This document shows positions 22,962 through 31,781 of a DNA stretch of 50,605 nucleotides, piece by piece. The notes beneath the pieces were generated by a model that was given only the letters and a program-made list of their open reading frames with translations, did no database searches and was not told the DNA's origin. Position 1 is the first letter of the stretch; every line of letters starts with the position of its first letter. This stretch comes from an uncultured Methylococcaceae bacterium (GTDB lineage Bacteria; Pseudomonadota; Gammaproteobacteria; Methylococcales; Methylococcaceae): NCBI GenBank assembly GCA_903857165.1, contig CAIODU010000099.1:1-50605 (forward strand). The letters run 5' to 3'. The position numbers and the translations under genes were made by a program.

Positions 22962-23354
22962 ATGATTGACGTTCTGCGTCCCCCGCTCGGCTGGCCGCTC
23001 TTGCCGCTGCCCGACGAGTTTGGGCGGCTTGACTATCCGGGGCTGGAGGACAGTGTCCGCCAGACGATTAAGGTTATTCTCAGCACCCGGCCCGGTGAAC
23101 AATTGATGCGCCCGGATTTCGGCGCGGGCTTGGATTTGTTGCTGCACGAACCGAACACACTATCGACCCGTCGCCAAATCCGCGACCGTGTCCAAGAGTC
23201 GCTAACCCGCTGGGAGCCGCGCATCATCCTTGATGCCGTCGAGGTATGGGAGGTTGCCAACCAGCCCACCTACCTGCGTGTCGAAATCGCCTACCGATTG
23301 GTGCGCAATGGCTCGCCCGGCCAAGTGGCGCTCACCGTCCAACTTGAGGGTTAG
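22962..23354 (+). CDS. gp25-like baseplate wedge protein (Afp9-like)
   Basis: A 130-aa protein; ggagg lies 6 bases upstream. The motif LSTRPGEQLMRPDFGAGL followed by LLHEPN is diagnostic of the GPW/gp25 family, the lysozyme-related baseplate wedge that nucleates sheath assembly in phages, T6SS and eCIS. It sits directly before baseplate J, as in Afp (afp9-afp11). Confidence 0.95.
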   Translation: MIDVLRPPLGWPLLPLPDEFGRLDYPGLEDSVRQTIKVILSTRPGEQLMRPDFGAGLDLLLHEPNTLSTRRQIRDRVQESLTRWEPRIILDAVEVWEVANQPTYLRVEIAYRLVRNGSPGQVALTVQLEG

Positions 23355-23359
23355 GAACC

Positions 23360-25627
23360 ATGCCAATTCTGCCTCCCAGTCTCGATGACCGCCGCTTTGA
23401 CGATTTGGTCGAGGATTTGTTGGCCCGCATCCCGGCCCACACGCCGGAGTGGACTAATCCTCGCCTAGGCGATCCGGGGCGGACGCTGATCGAACTGTTC
23501 GCATGGTTGGGCGATACTTTGCTGTATCGGGCCAATCTGATTCCCGAGCGTCAGAGACTTGTATTTTTAAAGCTGCTCGGCTTGGGGTTGAAGCCTGCCA
23601 CGCCCGCAGTGGGAGTGGTTGGATTGAGCTATGCCCAAGCCACTGAACTAAGCGCCACTGGCTTGTTGCCCGGTGCCAGCATCAAAGGGCCAGTGCCTTT
23701 CGAGACATTGGCGGAGACCACGGTGCTGCCCATAACCGCGCTGGCCTATTACAAACGTGCGCTAAACGATGACGAGTCTGGCAGGATGGGCGAGGTGATC
23801 TCGGGCCTGGCAAAAATCCATGGTATTAGCGGAACCGTCAAAGCCTACGAGACGATGCCGGTTTTCTCCGGGGGGCGCGCCGAACCCGATGACATCGATG
23901 TGATCGCAACCAGCGCCGACCATGCCCTTTGGTTGGCGTTATTGGCACCTGCCGCTTCTCAGCCGGATCAGCAAGATGCCCACAACAAGGCGGTGAAGAA
24001 AGTGTTGGGAGGCTCCGACAGTGGCGCAACTGCGTTATTATCGGTTGGCGTGGTGCCGGCATTGTCCACCCCGGCGCTGTTCGAAGAAATCGGCCCCAGG
24101 GCTAAAATCCCGGTGCTATGGGAAATAACCACGCAGGGCAATGGAGCCCGCGAGACCGATTACCTGACCCTCGAGCCGCTACCGGGTGGCGATTCCAGCC
24201 AAGGTCTCAGCCGGCCGGGCGTTTTGCGTTTGCCCTTGCCGGCCACATCGATGATTTGGGCGCCGAACAATGATGTCGGGGATAATCCCCACGCAGGTGT
24301 TGGCGACACGCCGCCGCGTTTGGATGACGCGGAAATGGCTTCGCGGTTGTTGGCGTGGTTGCGACTTCGGCCTCAACCGGGACAGCCTGTCGAACGCTTG
24401 GCATTGTCTTGGATTGGCATCAATGCCGTGGAAATCGACCAGCGCGTCACGGTCACCGGTCGAGTGTTGGGCGTGTCGAATGGAATGGCTGACCAGATTT
24501 TCAACCTCCCCTATGGTTCGGTTGATTCCGCCAGTTTGCGTATCGAGGTCGAGGAGCCGAAGATCGGTTACCGGTCTTGGTTGCGGGTTGATGATTTGGG
24601 TTCGATTGGCAGCAATCCAAATGTGGCCAGGGAGGCGCGGGCGTTTGAACTCGATCCTGAAGCGGGAACCCTGCGTTTTGGCGACGGCATACGCGGACGT
24701 GTGCCCGAACTGCAAATGCGCATCCGCCTTGCCAGTGGCCGTTTTGGCGGGGGGCGCGCGGGCAACCTGCCTGCCTTGAGCCTTGGCGAAATAGCCGCCA
24801 AGCGTATTGACGGAGGCCCCTCCCCGACGCTTAAGGTTTGGCAACCCCTGCCTTGCGCCGGGGGGGAGGACGCGGAATCGCTCTCGCTGGCGGAAAAGCG
24901 CATACCCGCATTTCTGCGCCACCGCGACCGTGCGGTCACGGCGGAGGATTTCAAAAGGCTCGCCTTCGAAGCACCAGGAATCAATGTGGGTCGCGTCGAA
25001 GTATTGCCGCGCTTCAAGCCGCGTGACCGTCGCTTCGATGTGCCGGGAGTGGTGAGCGTGATGGCGCTGCCCGCCCAAGAATTCGGCAACCCCCCCAATC
25101 CCAGGCCGGATCGTCCTTTTATCGAACGTCTGCATGCCCACTTGTCGGTTCGCACACCCTTGGCCACCGAGTTGTATGTGATCGGTTGCGAATATGTCCC
25201 TTTGGGCATCGCCGTCGCGGTCAGGATCAGGGATGGGTTTGGGCGCGATGCGGTATTGTTTGAAGTGCGTGACAATCTACGTCGCCAATTGTGGCCACTG
25301 CCGCTTGCTGGATTGGACGGGCAAGGCTGGCCATTGGGGCGGGGGGTTCGCGAGCGGGAATTAGAGGTCGATATCTCACGGATTGCCGGTGTGCTTGAGG
25401 TTTCCGGCATAAACCTATTCCAAAAGGGCGAGAAAGAGTGGCAACTGTTGACCCGCAATACTCCCGACCATACCCAAACCTTGGCTCTGCAAGCTTGGCA
25501 ATTGCCTGAACTGCTTAGCGTTGTTGTGATGGAGGGTTCCGATGTGCCGACCGATCTGCGTGCGGTTCCCAATCCCTTCGCCGACGGGAACGCCGTGGCG
25601 GTTCCTGTGGTGCCGGAGATCTGTTGA
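23360..25627 (+). CDS. Baseplate J-like protein (Afp11-like)
   Basis: A 755-aa protein. The N-terminus (PPSLDDRRFDDLVEDLLARIPAHTPEWTNPRLGDPGRTLIELFAWL, cited in parts: RFDDLVEDLL, PEWTN, DPGRTLIELFAWL) and RANLIPERQRLVFLKLLGL are typical of the putative baseplate assembly protein family. The centre has FGDGIRGRVP and the Gly-rich turn GGGRAGN. RDRAVTAEDFKRLA near residue 525 begins the gpJ C-terminal domain. With gp25 and the gpI-like protein it forms the baseplate wedges that hold and release the sheath. The stop overlaps the next gene start (TGATG). Confidence 0.93.
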   Translation: MPILPPSLDDRRFDDLVEDLLARIPAHTPEWTNPRLGDPGRTLIELFAWLGDTLLYRANLIPERQRLVFLKLLGLGLKPATPAVGVVGLSYAQATELSATGLLPGASIKGPVPFETLAETTVLPITALAYYKRALNDDESGRMGEVISGLAKIHGISGTVKAYETMPVFSGGRAEPDDIDVIATSADHALWLALLAPAASQPDQQDAHNKAVKKVLGGSDSGATALLSVGVVPALSTPALFEEIGPRAKIPVLWEITTQGNGARETDYLTLEPLPGGDSSQGLSRPGVLRLPLPATSMIWAPNNDVGDNPHAGVGDTPPRLDDAEMASRLLAWLRLRPQPGQPVERLALSWIGINAVEIDQRVTVTGRVLGVSNGMADQIFNLPYGSVDSASLRIEVEEPKIGYRSWLRVDDLGSIGSNPNVAREARAFELDPEAGTLRFGDGIRGRVPELQMRIRLASGRFGGGRAGNLPALSLGEIAAKRIDGGPSPTLKVWQPLPCAGGEDAESLSLAEKRIPAFLRHRDRAVTAEDFKRLAFEAPGINVGRVEVLPRFKPRDRRFDVPGVVSVMALPAQEFGNPPNPRPDRPFIERLHAHLSVRTPLATELYVIGCEYVPLGIAVAVRIRDGFGRDAVLFEVRDNLRRQLWPLPLAGLDGQGWPLGRGVRERELEVDISRIAGVLEVSGINLFQKGEKEWQLLTRNTPDHTQTLALQAWQLPELLSVVVMEGSDVPTDLRAVPNPFADGNAVAVPVVPEIC

Positions 25628-28359
25628 TGGATGCCAACGGCCTACGCTTCTGGTTGCTCGCCGACGCGGATCATTGGCCTGGACTGGATCGAGTGGTCTA
25701 CGATCCCGATTGTCGCGTCCTGCGCTTGCCTAGCGAACGTGCATTGCCAGAACCGATTGACCCCATTGCCGACGCGGCGGTTGCGGTTAGCGCATTGGAA
25801 CGCATCCCCCGCGCTTTAGATGCCAATGGTGCGGTGGGACGTTGGGATCAGAATGCGAAAGCCATTGTCGTCAGAGGATTACTGCCTAGGGAAGCCGTGT
25901 CGCTGCCACTGGAGGAGACGCCAAAGGATTTTGCGGTCGGGCTTGACGGCATTGTCTATGTGCTGCTGTCTGACCGCATTCGTTTGCATGATTTGCGTGA
26001 CCGCTGGCCCGACGAAACCGTGCCTACGGACGGATTCGTGCCTTGGCGGTTGGCCCCGGACGGAGACGGTGGGATTTGGACGGTGGAACGGTCAACCGGA
26101 CGGTTGGCCCGATTGACTGGGAGACCCCTTCCAAGCCGGCCGTTTGCCGATTATGCGCCGGATGTTTTCCGCCCCAAGCCGGAAAATTGCAATCCGCCCG
26201 AATTAAGGGTTTGGGATGAACCGGGATGGCCCGATGGCGAACGTGTCCTAGCCTTGGACTGGCATCCGCAAGCCGGCCTTGGCCTACTGTCCACCCACGG
26301 CAATGGCAGGATTTTGTCACTGCGCAAATTCGATGGCCGCACCGGCCGGTTAGGCGAAGGCTTGGTTTTGGCCGGTGCTAGTAACGCTTATTCCTTTGCG
26401 TGGCTGGCTGGCGGTAAAATCGTCGTGCGCTTGCCTGGTCGCCGGGATGCACCTGCCTACGACTTGGATACGGCAGACCACTCAGGAATGGTCAGGCCCA
26501 GCGGGGACATCTATCCTTTGGCAACGACTTTCATGGAAGCGCCATTTGTCCATCATCTCGATGGCCCGCCTTACTATCCGGTGGACATTGCCGAGGGTGC
26601 GACCGGGGCGGAACCGCTATACCGGCTGTCCGTTTCCAATTTGGCCCGCCATGGCGAGGCACGAAATTATTCAAGTTTGCCGCCGCCACGCTTGGACAGC
26701 GGTTCCCATCTTACCTTATGGCACCGTGTTTACGCGGAGGCATCGTTACCTGCCCATGCCGGTTTTATCGTCTGGCTGGCGGCCACCGAAAATGCAGAAC
26801 CGCCGCCGGATGATGACGTGGAGGCGTGGTTGCCGCACCGTTTCGGCGATGCGCCCGCCTCGCCCCAGCCGCAAGTGCCGCAAGCGGTGTGGGAACGAAG
26901 CCCCTCGGAATTGCCGAACCACCCGGGGCTTGGGCCTTGGCAAGCAATCCCGGGGCGGGTGGGATTGTTTTCGGTGCTGGTGCAGAACCATCGGCAGAGG
27001 GTCAGGAGTCTGTGCGGGCGTTACCTTTGGGTGCGCGTGGAAATGTTTGGCGATAGCCGGGTAGGCCCGGAAATCGCAGCGTTGAGGATTTACGCCAGCC
27101 GGTTTTCCTATAGGGACAATTATCTGCCCCGGCTTTATCGGGAAAGTGTGTACGGCGATCCAGCGCGGCTTCCAGGCGAACGGTTTGCAGAATTGGAGAC
27201 TGGCCTCGAAGCTCAATTTAACGCAGGGGGCCAACCCGGCCAAGCGCTCGTGGATCGTTTGGCAAAGGACGGCGTGAGGGTTGGGGCATCGGGGGAAATC
27301 GTCATCGAGAAACTTGGAAAGTCGTGGTTGCTCCGCGATGCGTCCCGTGCTTGGTACTTTAGGCGGGAGGACAAGGCCATTGCGGTTTACCGTCACCAGG
27401 CGACACCGTCTGATTTTTTGGAAAGGTTGCTATGCAATTTTGAGGGCGTACTGACGCAGATGGAGGATCGCATTGCCTCCGCCCACCTGTGGACAGACCC
27501 CGATAGTGTTCCCGAAGAGAATCTGGATTGGCTCGCCGCATGGATAGGCGTTGCATTCGACCCCGCCCTGCCAGAGGCGCGCCGCCGCGACTGGTTGCGT
27601 GCCGCACCGCAGATGGCCCGTTTCCACGGCACCAAGCGGGGTTTGGAATTGGCACTCGATCTTGCCAGCGGAGGCGGTGTGAGCGGGGGCGAAATCGTGG
27701 TGTTGGAAAATTTCCGGCTACGGCGATTATTGGCGACGCTGCTGGGTGTCGATCTTAATGATGACAACGATCCGCTATTGCCTGGTTTGGTGGTCAGCGG
27801 CAATTCGGTGGTTGGCGACACTTTGGTGCTAGGCGAAGCCGAGAGTGCGGAATTATTAGCGTTGTTCCGCGAAGATTTGGCAACCGCAATGGAAAAAAGC
27901 GCAGTGCTGGCGTTTTACGACCAGCTTGCCTTCCGTGCCACCATTTTGATCCACCAGGAAGTCGAACCACAGGATCTCGGTTTGCTACGCCGGGTCGTGG
28001 AACTCGAAGCGCCGGCCCACGTCGATGTGCGCGTGGTCACCGCCACTTGGCCTTTCCTAGTCGGCATTGCCAGTCTAGTGGGGGTAGATAGCTATCTCGG
28101 TCCGCCGCGCCCGTCCAATCCCGTGCGGGTTGATGTGAGCGGGCTGGGCCTTGGAGATTTCATGCTTGGGGCGAACTCCCTAGACCCACGCATGGATGGC
28201 GCTGCCGCAGTGATTCCTAAGGAAGCTCCGATTGCGGATGCCGGCGGGGATCGCACGGTGGCATCCGGCTTATCGTTTAATCTTGACGGTAGCCGATCCC
28301 GGTCAGGGCCGGGACGCTCATTACGAGATTTCGTCTGGCGACTGTTGCCGGACACATGA
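25627..28359 (+). CDS. gpI-like tail protein with propeller-like N-terminus (Afp12 position)
   Basis: A 910-aa protein; the ATG at 25627 overlaps the previous stop. Residues about 1-330 contain repeated strands with DGIVYVLLSDRIRLHDL and GGIWTVERSTGRLARL, which look like beta-propeller blades. Residues about 595-700 carry the P2 gpI-like domain: LERLLCNFEGVLTQMEDRI, ENLDWLAAWIGVAFDP and RRRDWLRAAPQMARFHGTKRGL. This is the wedge/fibre connector region. The last 50 residues (PIADAGGDRTV...SFNLDGSRS...DFVWRLLPD) look like the first half of a PKD-like domain that ends abruptly at the stop codon. Confidence 0.85.
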   Translation: MDANGLRFWLLADADHWPGLDRVVYDPDCRVLRLPSERALPEPIDPIADAAVAVSALERIPRALDANGAVGRWDQNAKAIVVRGLLPREAVSLPLEETPKDFAVGLDGIVYVLLSDRIRLHDLRDRWPDETVPTDGFVPWRLAPDGDGGIWTVERSTGRLARLTGRPLPSRPFADYAPDVFRPKPENCNPPELRVWDEPGWPDGERVLALDWHPQAGLGLLSTHGNGRILSLRKFDGRTGRLGEGLVLAGASNAYSFAWLAGGKIVVRLPGRRDAPAYDLDTADHSGMVRPSGDIYPLATTFMEAPFVHHLDGPPYYPVDIAEGATGAEPLYRLSVSNLARHGEARNYSSLPPPRLDSGSHLTLWHRVYAEASLPAHAGFIVWLAATENAEPPPDDDVEAWLPHRFGDAPASPQPQVPQAVWERSPSELPNHPGLGPWQAIPGRVGLFSVLVQNHRQRVRSLCGRYLWVRVEMFGDSRVGPEIAALRIYASRFSYRDNYLPRLYRESVYGDPARLPGERFAELETGLEAQFNAGGQPGQALVDRLAKDGVRVGASGEIVIEKLGKSWLLRDASRAWYFRREDKAIAVYRHQATPSDFLERLLCNFEGVLTQMEDRIASAHLWTDPDSVPEENLDWLAAWIGVAFDPALPEARRRDWLRAAPQMARFHGTKRGLELALDLASGGGVSGGEIVVLENFRLRRLLATLLGVDLNDDNDPLLPGLVVSGNSVVGDTLVLGEAESAELLALFREDLATAMEKSAVLAFYDQLAFRATILIHQEVEPQDLGLLRRVVELEAPAHVDVRVVTATWPFLVGIASLVGVDSYLGPPRPSNPVRVDVSGLGLGDFMLGANSLDPRMDGAAAVIPKEAPIADAGGDRTVASGLSFNLDGSRSRSGPGRSLRDFVWRLLPDT

Positions 28360-28417
28360 GAACGAGGGAATGTTCGCACGTTGACAACCAACCCATAACC
28401 TTATAAAGGGGAAAAAC

Positions 28418-28858
28418 ATGGCTACATTCATCATCAATCAGGATGTCACTACCGACACACCCACCGTTGAGGTCACGATTGACCCCAATAATCCGCTACC
28501 ACCCGGACGGCATCGGTTCCGGCTGATTGTCGTCGATGATGCAGGCAATACCTCAGCAGGTGACGAGGTCTCCGTCATCATCGCCGACATAGATGCCCCC
28601 ACGGCCGTGCTCAATGCACCGAGCATTGTCGGCACGGGGAAATCCTTCAATTTGGATGGTAGCAAGTCTTTTGACCAAGGCGGCGGCAGGGTCACCAAAT
28701 TCGTTTTCACCTACCTCGGCCCCAACCTTGTCGTATCGCCGCCGATTATTACGAGGCCACAGATTGTAACCGATCCGGTGTTGACTAACCTAGGCACCAC
28801 CAGGCCGCCGATTGGAGTCACGACCCCCGTCTTGACACCATCGACAGGCCCGAGTTAA
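28418..28858 (+). CDS. Small PKD/Ig-like eCIS protein
   Basis: A 146-aa protein with aagggg upstream of the ATG. Residues about 10-65 (PTVEVTIDPNNPLPPGRHRFRLIVVDDAGN then EVSVIIAD) resemble the second half of a PKD-like domain. Residues about 67-105 (PTAVLNAPSIV, SFNLDGSKS) resemble the first half of another and match the end of the preceding 910-aa protein. A Pro/Thr-rich tail follows. It could complement the truncated domain of the upstream protein by strand swapping or be a decoration protein. The function is unknown. Confidence 0.65.
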   Translation: MATFIINQDVTTDTPTVEVTIDPNNPLPPGRHRFRLIVVDDAGNTSAGDEVSVIIADIDAPTAVLNAPSIVGTGKSFNLDGSKSFDQGGGRVTKFVFTYLGPNLVVSPPIITRPQIVTDPVLTNLGTTRPPIGVTTPVLTPSTGPS

Positions 28859-28934
28859 GGCTTGAATGCATCTGGCAGTTAAGCATTTTTTTGGTGGCCC
28901 TAGCCCACAGCTATCGCAAACGGAGACGTGAATC

Positions 28935-29834
28935 ATGAGTGCATTGAAACGCCTGCCCGAGGCTGACCCGCTCTTTGCCGGACAGGTGCCAGACCGGCCA
29001 TTTTACGCTACTGGCATGTTGCTCGACGCGCAAGACTTCGTCGATGAACAAACCTACCATCGCAGCCGCCTGGCCAGGGCGTTGGCTTTCGGCCTGGGCA
29101 GCGGCACTTTGGCGGGACTGCGGGTTTCTCACCAACCCGGTGACGCGAAGTCGCCTGAAGAAATTATCGTGGCCCCTGGCGTGGCGGTGGACAGGCTCGG
29201 TCGCATGATTGAAATTCCCCGCCCCGCCTGTTTAAGGCTAGGCCGATGGTTTGACGGTAAGATTGCCGCTGGTGGCGGTGACGCGTTGCGGCTGGCTAGA
29301 TATGACAATTTGGCCCGCTTTCTTAGCGCACGTTCCCAAGCCGGGAACGCAGGGGAAATTCCAGCCCTTGCCGTGGTGGCAGATGTTTTTGTCCGTTTCA
29401 TTGCCTGTGAGAAGGGTCTGACGCCGAGTTTCGCCGCCGGCCCCTTCGATGCGCTGGATGCGGTGTCCACATCACGTTTGCGTGATGCCTATGAATTGCT
29501 GCTGATTGAAAGGATTGATCTGCAAGATACACACAAAGGCTTGCCCGATGCAAAGCCGGATTTGGCCGCAATAGCCGATCCCGCCGCCCGTCTTGCGGCA
29601 CTCCAGGATGCCGTGCTGGATGCGTGGCCGACTGCTTCGAAAGATGGCCTTAGCCTACTGCCCGAGCATCCGCCCTCAATTAAAGACCCCACCGCAGTAT
29701 TCATTGGCCGTGTGTTGATTCCTGTCACCGCTGACAACCCCCCCGGTCGAGACGGTGACAAGGTGTTGGTCGATAACTGGCCGCGACATTTTCTGCCGCC
29801 GTTGAACCTCGTTGCGCATTGGCTAGGCGCTTGA
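28935..29834 (+). CDS. eCIS fibre/decoration protein, paralog 1
   Basis: A 299-aa protein with cggaga before the start. The N-terminal segment FYATGMLLDAQDFVDEQTYHRSRLARAL...GSGTLAGLRV, followed by IIVAPGVAVDRLGRMIEI, matches a motif block that recurs in the next two genes. The block (Tyr/Phe-x-x-Gly-x-x-Leu, a helix with Arg/Gln, then a Gly-rich GL-V turn and a strand with an A/PGxxxxxxG) is frequent in eCIS hypothetical proteins. The remainder is helical, with a short beta segment near the end (FIGRVLIPV). It is probably a baseplate-associated adaptor; the exact role is unknown. Confidence 0.6.
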   Translation: MSALKRLPEADPLFAGQVPDRPFYATGMLLDAQDFVDEQTYHRSRLARALAFGLGSGTLAGLRVSHQPGDAKSPEEIIVAPGVAVDRLGRMIEIPRPACLRLGRWFDGKIAAGGGDALRLARYDNLARFLSARSQAGNAGEIPALAVVADVFVRFIACEKGLTPSFAAGPFDALDAVSTSRLRDAYELLLIERIDLQDTHKGLPDAKPDLAAIADPAARLAALQDAVLDAWPTASKDGLSLLPEHPPSIKDPTAVFIGRVLIPVTADNPPGRDGDKVLVDNWPRHFLPPLNLVAHWLGA

Positions 29835-29850
29835 TTAAAAGGAGCATGTT

Positions 29851-31671
29851 ATGGCTATATTCCCTGAAGTTACCCGAGTGCAGATTGGCAGTGAAGATGC
29901 AGCCACCTTGCGCGGTGCGGGTGCGCTGATTGACGATCCCCGCCGCCAGCGGCCACGCTATTTTGACGGACGCTTCCTTGCCGCCCGCGACTTGATCCGC
30001 GACCAGCAATATTTTCTCACGCGGGAAGCGGACTTGGGCCGGGCCACCGGTAGTGGTGTGGCCGAAGGGCTGGGAGTGCTGCAGCCGCCAGGTGCAGCGC
30101 AAACTTTGACGATTGAAGCAGGTCATGGCATCACGCCTTCTGGCGAGTTGGTGCGCCTGGAACAGGCAATGCAAATCAATATCGCCGATCTTCCCCGAAC
30201 CGAGCAATTGTCGGCGAAATTTGGGCTTGGACCCATTCCCATCCCCCCTTTGCGCAGCCGCACCGGCCTGTTCGCACTGGCCTTGCGTCCAGTGGAATAT
30301 ACCGCCAACCCGGTTGGTGCCTACCCCACCTCGGTCACTGGCCAGCGGGTGGTTGAGGATGGTGACATCATCGAGGCGACTGCGGTGATTCTGGTGCCGT
30401 GGCAAGATGATGGTGACGGCGATTCTCTAATTGCCCGCCGAGGCCGGGTGGCCCGCACTATTTTTACCCAGGCCGAGGACCGTGGACTGTCGGCGAATGT
30501 GTTGCCTTTGGCCATGCTGGCCCTGCAAAATAACATTCTGGTTTGGTTGGATATACCCATGCTGCGACGGGAACTCGGGGCTGACCGGGCCGATTTGCCA
30601 GGGCTGGGTTTTGCCCCAAGGGCCTTGCGTTTGGCGCATTTGCTGCAATTTCAAAGCCATCTCGACTATGTGAAGACAGTCAGTTCAGGCAATTACCCGG
30701 CTTCGGCTTGGTTTCCGGCACTGCCGTCTGCCGGGCCATTGCCTCCCAACGTGGTCAACCCGAACGATTTCACCCAGAGCTACTTCCCGGCCGGGATGAA
30801 AGTCGATTTCACCATAATTCCAGAGGATGAACTCCCGGCGCTGGTGGAAGAGTCCTTGGCCCTGCCGCCGATTGATTTGACCGCCCCGGCGGATACTTTT
30901 GATGCAATTGCCGTGATGGTGTTGGCACCGGTGCCACGCAACGAGTGGCGTGCGGTCAATGCCAAGCTAACCCGCCAGTCAGGCAGTTTGGTGCGCAAAG
31001 TCTCACCTGCGGCCACCAATTTGGTGGCGCAACGCAAACCATTGGAAATTCTCCAACGGCTACGCTTGCCGGCTCTACTAGCCGCCCCAATCGACCCTTC
31101 CAATCCGGCGGATGCCGAATGGGCAAGGCTGGCGGGTCTTGGCAGCCTGTGGTTCGTGCGCAGACGCAATCTGGCCTATCGCGACGATTTGGTCGGCGAG
31201 TCGGTGCGCTTCGCAGGTGCCAGTTCCGGTGCAACGGATTTGTTGGTGGAGCGGATAAACTCGTTGGGCTTGGGCGATCAACTGACCACCGTGTTAGACA
31301 AAGCCTCGCCACGGGCGGCCATCGAGGTGAAGAGTCTGCTTGCCTCGCCTCGCTTCGTCGATTCTCCCGCATTGACGGCGGCGGCCATTGGGGAATTTGC
31401 ATCGGCCCCGGCGCTTAACCAATCCGATGCACTGGGTGTGGCCGCTAGGTTGACCGCCCCCAATGTGGGTGACGGTTTGCTCAGGCTGGAGCAATCGACT
31501 CCGACCATGAGTCAACCGGCAGCCCTGCAAAACATCGCCGCTGGCAATGGGCTGGTCATTGACAAGGTGGCCCTGACGGCGAATAACACGGAAGTTCCCA
31601 ACATTGCTTCCAGAGTGTTGGTGAATCCGTCCGGCATCGTAGCAGTCTCAGCCATCAAGCTGAGGCAATGA
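29851..31671 (+). CDS. eCIS fibre/decoration protein, paralog 2
   Basis: A 606-aa protein with aaggag upstream. Residues about 28-110 repeat the block of the preceding gene: RYFDGRFLAARDLIRDQQYF, GSGVAEGLGV and LTIEAGHGITPSGELV. A central region (about 120-330) has ALRPVEYTANPVGAYPTSVTG and a Pro-rich linker near 270-300 (LPPNVVNPNDFTQSYFP). The C-terminal part is mixed helical and ends with a beta-rich tail. It is twice the length of paralog 1 and lies 16 bases after it, in the same operon. It is likely a structural baseplate/fibre component. Confidence 0.6.
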   Translation: MAIFPEVTRVQIGSEDAATLRGAGALIDDPRRQRPRYFDGRFLAARDLIRDQQYFLTREADLGRATGSGVAEGLGVLQPPGAAQTLTIEAGHGITPSGELVRLEQAMQINIADLPRTEQLSAKFGLGPIPIPPLRSRTGLFALALRPVEYTANPVGAYPTSVTGQRVVEDGDIIEATAVILVPWQDDGDGDSLIARRGRVARTIFTQAEDRGLSANVLPLAMLALQNNILVWLDIPMLRRELGADRADLPGLGFAPRALRLAHLLQFQSHLDYVKTVSSGNYPASAWFPALPSAGPLPPNVVNPNDFTQSYFPAGMKVDFTIIPEDELPALVEESLALPPIDLTAPADTFDAIAVMVLAPVPRNEWRAVNAKLTRQSGSLVRKVSPAATNLVAQRKPLEILQRLRLPALLAAPIDPSNPADAEWARLAGLGSLWFVRRRNLAYRDDLVGESVRFAGASSGATDLLVERINSLGLGDQLTTVLDKASPRAAIEVKSLLASPRFVDSPALTAAAIGEFASAPALNQSDALGVAARLTAPNVGDGLLRLEQSTPTMSQPAALQNIAAGNGLVIDKVALTANNTEVPNIASRVLVNPSGIVAVSAIKLRQ

Positions 31672-31781
31672 AAAAATGGAGGGAGTAATGACACCCCCAT
31701 TTAATGATAGAAAGGGTGCCGACTACCGTCGGTGTTTGACATTTGTAAATATAATGGCGTCCACCATGACGGAGAGCTATC

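Noticed and set aside
24179-25572. Long open frames on the minus strand opposite baseplate J (and similar ones at 6526-7293, 13644-14528 and 38815-39474)
   Set aside because: They lie opposite well-supported conserved genes, have no family motifs, and arise from high GC content.
31736-31755. TTGACA followed by TATAAT in the gap before the 1663-aa gene
   Set aside because: The spacing is only 8 bases, so they cannot be the -35 and -10 of one sigma70 promoter. A weak -10-only promoter remains possible but unsupported.
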